A stretch of DNA of 23,156 bases from a virus: IMG/VR virus record IMGVR_UViG_3300042691_027081, positions 1 through 23,156 of that record; one strand, given 5' to 3'. This document shows, in pieces, positions 13,356-19,265 of the stretch. The first letter of the stretch is position 1; each line of letters opens with the position of its first letter. The translations under genes were made by a program, and so were the position numbers. The notes under the pieces were generated by a model, which made no database searches, was not told the origin of the DNA, and was given only the letters and a program-made list of their open reading frames with translations.

Positions 13356-13658
13356 ATGCCCGGTACTGATATTCAACTAGACGAAAAAATTAAAGTAAAA
13401 GTAGCTGAACCAAAAAACTGGAAAGTTATTTTGCTTAACGATGACTCAACGCCGATGGAGTTTGTGATTTCCTTGCTAGTTGAGATTTTTAAACATACTC
13501 ATGATACAGCTAGAGATATTATGCTACAAGTTCACGAAACAGGTAGCGGCATTGCTGGTGTTTATAGTTTTGAAATCGCAGAAGCAAAGGCAGTGGAAGC
13601 AACTACACAAGCAAGAAGCAATGGATTTCCACTCCAAATTAAATTGGAGGAAGAATGA
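13356..13658 (+). CDS. clpS: ClpS, adaptor of the ClpAP protease
   Basis: A 100 aa N-end-rule adaptor. It has a short unstructured N-terminus (residues 1-20), then the core NWKVILLNDDSTPMEFVISLL. The DD-x-T-PMEF segment forms the N-degron pocket. HETGSGIAGVYSFEIAEAKA matches the family's HxxGxxxxGxYxxEIAExK block. ClpS delivers proteins with N-terminal Leu, Phe, Tyr or Trp to host ClpA and can block SsrA-tagged degradation, so a phage copy could redirect host proteolysis. It overlaps the heme oxygenase gene (ATGA). AAAGAG precedes the ATG. Confidence 0.93.
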   Translation: MPGTDIQLDEKIKVKVAEPKNWKVILLNDDSTPMEFVISLLVEIFKHTHDTARDIMLQVHETGSGIAGVYSFEIAEAKAVEATTQARSNGFPLQIKLEEE

Positions 13659-14209
13659 GTTTAAAAGATTTAACACACGAGCAACACAGACGAGCAGAAA
13701 CTAGACCCTTTGTTAAAATTCTATTTTCTGGGCATGTAAATCCAAAATTATATGCAACATACCTAAAAAATCAACACCCGCAATACGAAGTTTTGGAAGC
13801 CTGTGCTATGCCGCATCAATTGTTGCACGGCATTCCAGATATACGCAGGTCTCCTGCAATCCTAGAAGACTTCATTGAACTTTGGGGCAAGGACAACGAC
13901 GAACAACCGAAGATGTGTCCAGTAGTAAACGATTACATTAAGTATATTTTAAGTATTAAAGAAGATCCACATAAACTTATGGCTCATATGTATGTTCGAC
14001 ATATGGGAGATTTAAGTGGTGGACAAATGATTAGTAAACGGGTTCCTGGATCTGGGAAATATTATAAATTTAACGGTGATACAGAAGAAATTAAAAATGC
14101 CATCCGAGCCAAGTTAGATGATAGCATGGCAGACGAAGCAAAGGTTTGTTTTGATTTTGCAACTCGGTTTTTTGAAGAAATGATGGTTATTGCTAAAGAT
14201 TATGAATGA
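13655..14209 (+). CDS. ho1: Heme oxygenase
   Basis: A 184 aa HO-1 type heme oxygenase that opens heme to biliverdin, releasing iron and CO. The proximal heme histidine is H11 in THEQHRRAE. The distal helix has the diagnostic GDLSGGQ motif at 118-124 within AHMYVRHMGDLSGGQMISKR. The protein is shorter than most bacterial HO-1 (about 210-240 aa) but contains the core. It overlaps clpS by 4 nt and the bilin reductase by 8 nt, so product channelling to that enzyme is likely. Reducing power would come from ferredoxin. Known phage homologues exist in cyanophages and oceanic viral metagenomes. Confidence 0.93.
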   Translation: MSLKDLTHEQHRRAETRPFVKILFSGHVNPKLYATYLKNQHPQYEVLEACAMPHQLLHGIPDIRRSPAILEDFIELWGKDNDEQPKMCPVVNDYIKYILSIKEDPHKLMAHMYVRHMGDLSGGQMISKRVPGSGKYYKFNGDTEEIKNAIRAKLDDSMADEAKVCFDFATRFFEEMMVIAKDYE

Positions 14210-14888
14210 CAGCAAAGTCTGGGATACATTAATTGATATTCAACACCTACTGGAAGATTCGTTTAACAAAACTGGTACAGAAATATTTGAACCTGGAATG
14301 GATCGCTTTAATCAGCCTGGGTGGGTTAATCGCGTTTGGCGGTCCGATTCTTATCGTCGTGCTCATGTTGACGTTGTAGACGCTCGAGAAACTAAAGGAC
14401 TGTGGATGATGCATTGTTGCATCTTTCCACATACACACAATCCTGCTCCAATTTACGGCTTTGACGTTATAGCTGGTAAGAACAAAATTACCGGCTGTTT
14501 TCATGATTACAGCAAAGCAGGCGATGCTGACCATCCTATGATGGAATGGTTTGCTGGAGAGGTTAGCAAGTTAGAGTGGCGTAGAGAACGTGCTTTGCCT
14601 GAATGGGCTACTAACATATTCAGCAAAAGTATGGTTGCGGCAGGCAACGTACAAGACGAAGCAGAATTACAGCAAATTACAAACTTAGCTAAAACTACAA
14701 TAAATCACTATCTAAGCACAGTAGCTGAAACAAACAATACAACTACAGATACTACACTAGCACAGAACTATTACTGTGAAAATCAGAAGCAAAACCCTCA
14801 TACACCGCGTGTAATGGTTAGTTTAGGGCTTAGTGAGGACGATGTTAAACATTTCATACAGGAATGTCTCTTCCCTGAAATCGCATAA
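14202..14888 (+). CDS. Ferredoxin-dependent bilin reductase (PcyA/PebS/PcyX-like)
   Basis: A 228 aa enzyme of the FDBR family, which reduces biliverdin to phytobilins with ferredoxin electrons. PcyA H88 and D105 align with H71 (MMHCC) and D88 (GFDV) at identical 17-residue spacing; the PcyA E76 position seems to be Asp (D57, RAHVDV). RALPEWATNIFS and the C-terminal QNYYCENQKQN and FIQECLFPEI blocks are family features. Which bilin is made cannot be told. The pairing with heme oxygenase resembles the HemO-PcyX pair I recall from uncultured oceanic viruses, which yields phycoerythrobilin. The ATG at 14202 is chosen over the TTG at 14190. Confidence 0.88.
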   Translation: MNDSKVWDTLIDIQHLLEDSFNKTGTEIFEPGMDRFNQPGWVNRVWRSDSYRRAHVDVVDARETKGLWMMHCCIFPHTHNPAPIYGFDVIAGKNKITGCFHDYSKAGDADHPMMEWFAGEVSKLEWRRERALPEWATNIFSKSMVAAGNVQDEAELQQITNLAKTTINHYLSTVAETNNTTTDTTLAQNYYCENQKQNPHTPRVMVSLGLSEDDVKHFIQECLFPEIA

Positions 14889-14891
14889 ATA
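14884..14891 (+). promoter_or_regulatory. Candidate late promoter box (CATAAATA)
   Basis: Seven of eight bases match the T4 late box. It overlaps the bilin reductase stop and lies 8 nt before the ATG at 14900, so transcription would start almost at the start codon. Confidence 0.35.
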
Positions 14892-14899
14892 TTGTTACT

Positions 14900-16804
14900 A
14901 TGCGATTTTTTGAATTTAAAGTTCCACTATTAGAATACACATTAGAAAAAGACATTTCAACATCAGCAATGATGTTTGATTTGCAGTCTATTGCGGATAT
15001 TGCAGAACAGATTCCGCCTGAGAATCAAAATATTGCTAACAAAGTTCTAGCAAATCTGCAAAATACTGAGAGCAAAATTACTAATCAATTAGCAAAAGCT
15101 GGTATTGAGTTGCCGGCTGCTGAAGTTGCTCCTGAACCAGTGGCTGAGCCACAACAACCAATTGCTCCTACAGCACAACAGCCTGCGCCCCAAGAAATTC
15201 AGCCGCAACAACAAGCACAACCAAACGAAATTGAAAGAATTTCTCAATTAGCTGGAGTTCCACAGGAACCTGTAGCACAGCAAGACCCGCCAGAAGAAGA
15301 AACAGACGACGAAGAAGAGCAGTCGCTTGCAGAAGCAAAAGATCCAACTGTCAATGCCTCTGAAATTAAGGCACTAGCAGAACGTTTAATGTCGCACATT
15401 GAATTCATTTTAAAATTACCAATTACTAAAACATTTTCTCATTCTCAGAAAATGGCTATGGTAGCTGATATTGAACACAGTATCAGAATTAACAAAGCTC
15501 TAATTAAACAGGTCAAGACTTTAACTGGCAAATTAAAAGCCAGCGAAGCAGATAAAGAAATTGCAAAAAACTTCTTAAGAAACGTTAACGGTTTATTAGA
15601 AGCATTAGGCAACAAAGTACAAGAATTTAAAGAAAGTTCAGTTGAAGAAAAGCAAGCATTAAGTTCTAAAGAACGCAGTCAAGTATTAAGCAAAGAAAAG
15701 AATGCTCGTGCATTTACTCAAAACTTAAAACATTTTATGTTTGGACTTATTATTGATATTACATTAAAACCAGAAATTCATCAAACTAACGAAACAGAAA
15801 TTCAAGAGTTTTTAGAAGCATGTGTGGCAGGTGATGTTATTAACATGTTATCATTAATTGCAGAAACTAACGGAAATGTAGAATCACATGTAAACGAAGA
15901 ATTTATTAAGTTGTTTAATATATTTAAAACTCAAAAAATCTTCTCATACAATCCTGGAAAAACTTCTGGTGCCATTGGTCCAGGAGAAATGGCGTTGTCT
16001 ATGATGGGCAATCCTGCACAAAAAGCTAAAAAAGGCGATTTATTAATTGGTGATAAAGAAATTGAAGTAAAGGCAGGTTCTACTTCAGGCGGTCGACTAA
16101 ACAGTAAGAAAATTACTAAACCAGCCGCAGCTTGGAAGAAGGCATGGACTCCTGGTATTCAGAAAATTGTAGATTCAATTCCAGCAGGAACTCCTATTAG
16201 ACTTAAGAATCAAGAAACTGGACAAGTTGTTGGAGTTCCTAAAGAAAATTTTACTGCTAACGTTGTTAACTATAAAACAGAAGTTACCGATACAGGCGAA
16301 AAAGTTAAAGGAGCAGGAAAAGAAGGTGCTCGCTATAACTTTAACGATACTGGATTAAATGCTTTAAACAACGACTTGTTGCGTCCTTTTAGTACACGAG
16401 CATTGACTTCTGAACTATTTTACGAAACATTTAGACGTATTATTCTTAATTTAGATCAAGTTGAAGATAGTTTAGGTCAAACAGCTATGGAGCTAATAGA
16501 TTCAGCAATACCTACAACTGAAGACGGACGTGATGGTGGTATTGATGTTGATTCTATGATTAAAGCATATACATTACTAGCTTATGAAAGTTATCATTTA
16601 GCTGACGGAATTACAACTATCATGTACTTAAACACCGAATCTTTAGATTATGCATTAGTTGAAGATGGCAATGATTTAGTTGATCGACTTGGGCAAGATA
16701 TAAAAATGACTGGTGGTTTTAACTTTAATGACGACCAGCAAACACCTACTCCAGCATATCTTGTAATGACACAAGCACAAGCGGCTAAAGCTGCTAAAGT
16801 CTAA
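14900..16804 (+). CDS. Large putative virion protein with PD-(D/E)XK-like nuclease motif
   Basis: A 634 aa protein starting MRFFEFKVPLLEY, an opening I recognise from structural or packaging-region genes of marine T4-like phages. A Gln/Pro/Ala-rich and then acidic linker spans about residues 72-145, followed by a helical domain (150-345). A GPGEMALSMMG block (360-370) precedes GD at 379-380, EVK at 389-391 and GGRL at 397-400. GD-x(8)-E-V-K is the core of PD-(D/E)XK nucleases, so a nuclease fold is plausible. No signal peptide is present. There is no clear Shine-Dalgarno before the ATG. Virion location and activity are unproven. Confidence 0.75.
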   Translation: MRFFEFKVPLLEYTLEKDISTSAMMFDLQSIADIAEQIPPENQNIANKVLANLQNTESKITNQLAKAGIELPAAEVAPEPVAEPQQPIAPTAQQPAPQEIQPQQQAQPNEIERISQLAGVPQEPVAQQDPPEEETDDEEEQSLAEAKDPTVNASEIKALAERLMSHIEFILKLPITKTFSHSQKMAMVADIEHSIRINKALIKQVKTLTGKLKASEADKEIAKNFLRNVNGLLEALGNKVQEFKESSVEEKQALSSKERSQVLSKEKNARAFTQNLKHFMFGLIIDITLKPEIHQTNETEIQEFLEACVAGDVINMLSLIAETNGNVESHVNEEFIKLFNIFKTQKIFSYNPGKTSGAIGPGEMALSMMGNPAQKAKKGDLLIGDKEIEVKAGSTSGGRLNSKKITKPAAAWKKAWTPGIQKIVDSIPAGTPIRLKNQETGQVVGVPKENFTANVVNYKTEVTDTGEKVKGAGKEGARYNFNDTGLNALNNDLLRPFSTRALTSELFYETFRRIILNLDQVEDSLGQTAMELIDSAIPTTEDGRDGGIDVDSMIKAYTLLAYESYHLADGITTIMYLNTESLDYALVEDGNDLVDRLGQDIKMTGGFNFNDDQQTPTPAYLVMTQAQAAKAAKV

Positions 16805-16826
16805 AAAGAATAAAATGCTCGCTTAA

Positions 16827-16878
16827 TTCGTTCTCTGCCGGTTGTAAATACTATACCGGACACCGGGAGCGAATCATG
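16827..16878 (+). promoter_or_regulatory. csgF leader with mutually exclusive hairpins covering the ribosome site
   Basis: CCGGT (16838-16842) can pair with either of two ACCGG copies (16855-16859 or 16862-16866). With the second copy, TTCGTTC (16827-16833) also pairs with GAGCGAA (16867-16873), giving a 12-bp bulged stem that buries the GGGAG Shine-Dalgarno. With the first copy the site stays free. This layout could control csgF translation. Confidence 0.5.
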
Positions 16879-17325
16879 AAATTCAAACTTTTTACCTTAG
16901 GCGGAATAATTCTGTCTCTATGCTCGCCAGCGTATGCAGAATTAGTACATCAATTCCAAAGCCCTGCCTTTATACCTGGCAATGGCTACAGTCAGCACGT
17001 TCTTAGCATCTATCAATTAGAAGAAAATAAAAAGAAAGAAATAAAAAGCGAAGAACTAGCCGCTATAGCCAAGGCAGAAGCAGCAGCCAAACAAACAAAT
17101 CTAAGTAAATTCCTAGTAAACGTAGAAGCACGTATATATGCTCAGTTATCTAAACAACTGGCAGATCAAATGTTTTCTGAAGGCGGCGGCGACAGCGGAA
17201 CTATGAATTTTCAAGGAACTAATATCAGTTGGGTAAAAACAGGTACAGATGTTACCCTTACGATTATAGAATCTAATGGCAGTCGTACAGAAATTGTTGT
17301 TCCTATAGCGAGCTTTGCATTCTAA
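16876..17325 (+). CDS. csgF: CsgF-like curli assembly protein
   Basis: A 149 aa secreted protein. The signal peptide is residues 1-21 (MKFKLFTLGGIILSLCSPAYA). The mature N-terminus ELVHQFQSPAFIPGNGYSQH corresponds to the TFQFRNPNFGG segment of E. coli CsgF, which inserts into the CsgG pore. A helical middle region (LSKFLVNVEARIYAQLSKQLADQMF) and a beta C-terminal part (NISWVKTGTDVTLTIIESNG) follow the CsgF order. In curli systems CsgF couples secretion to amyloid nucleation at the surface. It overlaps csgG by one base (TAATG). The ribosome site GGGAGCGAA is shared with two later genes of the module. Confidence 0.87.
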   Translation: MKFKLFTLGGIILSLCSPAYAELVHQFQSPAFIPGNGYSQHVLSIYQLEENKKKEIKSEELAAIAKAEAAAKQTNLSKFLVNVEARIYAQLSKQLADQMFSEGGGDSGTMNFQGTNISWVKTGTDVTLTIIESNGSRTEIVVPIASFAF

Positions 17326-18512
17326 TGAAAAAACTATTGTTATCATTGCTAGTAGCAGGAACATTATCAGGCTGTGCTACTGTTCATATGGATGCCGCTA
17401 GGGAAGAACCTATATCTTTGAAAACAAGAGAAAATCTTATAGAAAAACTTCCAGAGTTAGATGGTCCTTCAATGACTGTTGCAGTCTACGGTTTTATGGA
17501 CAAGACTGGACAAATGAAACCTAATGACAGACTGGCAGTATTTTCAAAGGCAGTTACACAAGGCGCTGAAGTATTTTTAATTAAAAGTTTACAAGACAGT
17601 AAAAATTGGTTTAAAGTAGTAGAACGTGTAGGACTAGATAATCTTGTAAAAGAAAGACAATTAATTCGAAATCAACGCGAAGTATACGAAGGCAAAGATG
17701 CCCGTCCTCTTAAACCTATGACAGTGGCAGGCATTATGATTGAAGGCGGCATTATTGGCTACGATAGTAATATACGTAGTGGTGGTAATGGTGCAAGATT
17801 TCTTGGTATTGGAGGAAGTCAGCAGTATCGTGTAGATGAAATTGTAATTAGTTTAAGATTAGTTAGTGTTAACAGTGGTGAAGTTTTGATTACAAATGCT
17901 GTGAGCAAAACAATTTACAGTACTCAACATAATGTAGGCGTACTTCGTTTTGTTGATGCTGGGACAAAAAGTTTAGAGTTAGAAAACGGTATGGCTTTAA
18001 ACGAGCCTACAACTTATGCAGTACGAGTAGCTATAGAACAAGCAGTACACGACATGATAGTCGAAGGTGAGAAAAAAGGCCTATGGAGGTACAAACTTGC
18101 TAAACCTGCTATTAAAGAGGAGAAGACAGATGAGTTGGTTCAACCACAAACCTCACAAACACCCCAAAGAGCCGCAGAGCCCCTACCATCCACACAGACA
18201 AACTCCAGCGTCAGAGAAAGCAATGGAGCAGGCCAAACAGACGAAACCAACAACCAGCGAGGCACTGAGGCTAAAGTAGAAACAGTAGTTCAGCGTGAAG
18301 AGAAAAAAACAGAGTTTACAACTGTGTATCTTAAACAAGATTCCTATGTTTATAAAGAACCAAACGAAAAAAGTCAAAGAACTTGGTTGTTGAAAAAAGG
18401 AACAGAGTTAAGCATACAAGGAACAGTTACCGAAGGATGGTATTTTGTAGTAGACGCCGAGAAGCGTAAAGGGTATGTGCGAACTGACGTGCTTTCAGAA
18501 CACAAATCATAA
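17325..18512 (+). CDS. csgG: CsgG-like curli secretion channel with C-terminal SH3b domain
   Basis: A 395 aa lipoprotein (E. coli CsgG is 277 aa). The lipobox is LSGC with C18. The CsgG domain spans about 45-265, with MTVAVYGFMDKTGQMKPNDR, the NNL/QLIRNQR-like KERQLIRNQRE segment, and IGYDSNIRSGGNGARFLGIG near the transmembrane hairpins. It is expected to form the nonameric outer-membrane pore for curlin export. A Gln/Thr/Glu-rich linker (265-329) leads to a bacterial SH3-like domain (330-395, TVYLKQDSYVYKEPNEKSQR ... GWYFVV ... GYVRTDVL), which may bind peptidoglycan. The SH3b addition is unusual. The linker also encodes a nested ORF in another frame. Confidence 0.9.
   Translation: MKKLLLSLLVAGTLSGCATVHMDAAREEPISLKTRENLIEKLPELDGPSMTVAVYGFMDKTGQMKPNDRLAVFSKAVTQGAEVFLIKSLQDSKNWFKVVERVGLDNLVKERQLIRNQREVYEGKDARPLKPMTVAGIMIEGGIIGYDSNIRSGGNGARFLGIGGSQQYRVDEIVISLRLVSVNSGEVLITNAVSKTIYSTQHNVGVLRFVDAGTKSLELENGMALNEPTTYAVRVAIEQAVHDMIVEGEKKGLWRYKLAKPAIKEEKTDELVQPQTSQTPQRAAEPLPSTQTNSSVRESNGAGQTDETNNQRGTEAKVETVVQREEKKTEFTTVYLKQDSYVYKEPNEKSQRTWLLKKGTELSIQGTVTEGWYFVVDAEKRKGYVRTDVLSEHKS
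18130..18279 (+). CDS. Possible nested 49 aa gene inside the csgG linker (different frame)
   Basis: The ATG at 18130 has an ideal ribosome site, GAGGAG, 7 nt upstream. The 49 aa product starts MSWFNHKPHKHPKEPQ and continues with PHRQTPASEKAMEQAKQ. It resembles small Trp/Phe/Pro-start phage proteins that I recall vaguely, in which a PHR...SP..E block recurs. It lies wholly within csgG in the +1 frame, and the local DNA is richer in C than its surroundings. It may be a real overprinted gene or the relic of an older gene now read as csgG linker. It could also be chance. Confidence 0.4.
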   Translation: MSWFNHKPHKHPKEPQSPYHPHRQTPASEKAMEQAKQTKPTTSEALRLK

Positions 18513-18554
18513 TTGAGTCAAGCATAGGAGAAAGTCTTTATTAAACTAAAATAT

Positions 18555-18590
18555 GGATGCATTAACAAACATAACTTGCATCCGGAGCGA
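18555..18590 (+). promoter_or_regulatory. Hairpin abutting the curlin ribosome site
   Basis: GGATGCA (18555-18561) pairs perfectly with TGCATCC (18577-18583), and the Shine-Dalgarno GGAGCGA starts on the very next base. This repeats the pattern before csgF and before the beta-barrel gene, where a hairpin arm touches GGAGCGAA. Confidence 0.45.
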
Positions 18591-18593
18591 AAA

Positions 18594-19265
18594 ATGAAAA
18601 AAAGAATCACAGGCGGTGGCGAGTTGTCGAGAAAACTACTTGCAATACTAATGACATCTGGAATGATGTCATCGGGAGCGTGGGCCAACGATGTTTATGT
18701 AGAACAAATTGGTGATAACTCATCGGTTTCAATCACACAAACAGGCGCTGGCAACTTAGTCAATGGTAACGTTGGTGGTAACGGTAATGCTGATGATGCA
18801 GCACTGATTAGAGGCGACCTTAACAACGTAACTATCAGTCAAATTGGTGCTAGTAATACACTTAGCATGATTATCAATAATGAATCCAATGGCACTGGCG
18901 CAACAGTAGTAGTTTCAGCAGACGGAAGTAATAACAATCAAACTATTGGTTGTGGAACTGCATTAAGTTCTGCTTGTAACGCCAGCATCATCAGATCTGA
19001 AATTACAGGTAATAACAACAATACTGTACAAACACTAAGTGGCGGCGTTGTTCAGAGCAAAATTGCTATTAACGGAAATTATAACAACGTAACGCATACT
19101 GCATCGGGAGTAGGTTTACATTCAGGAGAAATTACAGTTTCAGGTAGCGGCACAAGTACGATTGCTAATGCTGTAACCCTAACACAGAGTGGAGTATTCG
19201 CTAAAAATGCAGTTATTACCAGTAACGGTTCTAATAACAACGTTGTTGTTACTCAGTCCGATTAA
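18594..19265 (+). CDS. Curlin-repeat (CsgA/CsgB-like) amyloid subunit
   Basis: A 223 aa secreted protein. The signal peptide ends near residue 31 (MMSSGAWA). About seven imperfect Asn/Gly/Gln-rich repeats follow, such as VEQIGDNSSVSITQTGAGN, VTISQIGASNTLSMI, ITGNNNNTVQTLSG and ITSNGSNNNVVVTQSD. They match the curlin strand-loop-strand pattern that stacks into a beta-solenoid amyloid. Two cysteines (GCGTALSSACN) are unlike CsgA. CsgG and CsgF upstream supply export. CsgE and a separate minor subunit are not seen, so it may self-nucleate. The ATG at 18594 fits GGAGCGAAAA; the in-frame start at 18576 adds residues before a good signal peptide. Its last 59 nt overlap the FecR gene. Confidence 0.85.
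   Translation: MKKRITGGGELSRKLLAILMTSGMMSSGAWANDVYVEQIGDNSSVSITQTGAGNLVNGNVGGNGNADDAALIRGDLNNVTISQIGASNTLSMIINNESNGTGATVVVSADGSNNNQTIGCGTALSSACNASIIRSEITGNNNNTVQTLSGGVVQSKIAINGNYNNVTHTASGVGLHSGEITVSGSGTSTIANAVTLTQSGVFAKNAVITSNGSNNNVVVTQSD

Noticed and set aside
18576-18593. Earlier in-frame start for the curlin protein (MHPERK)
   Set aside because: It overlaps the hairpin and the GGAGCGA ribosome site; the ATG at 18594 gives a normal signal peptide.
18985-19265. Asn-rich repeats as a tandem DNA repeat or CRISPR-like array
   Set aside because: The repetition is at protein level with diverged DNA, typical of curlin; there are no regular identical repeats or spacers.
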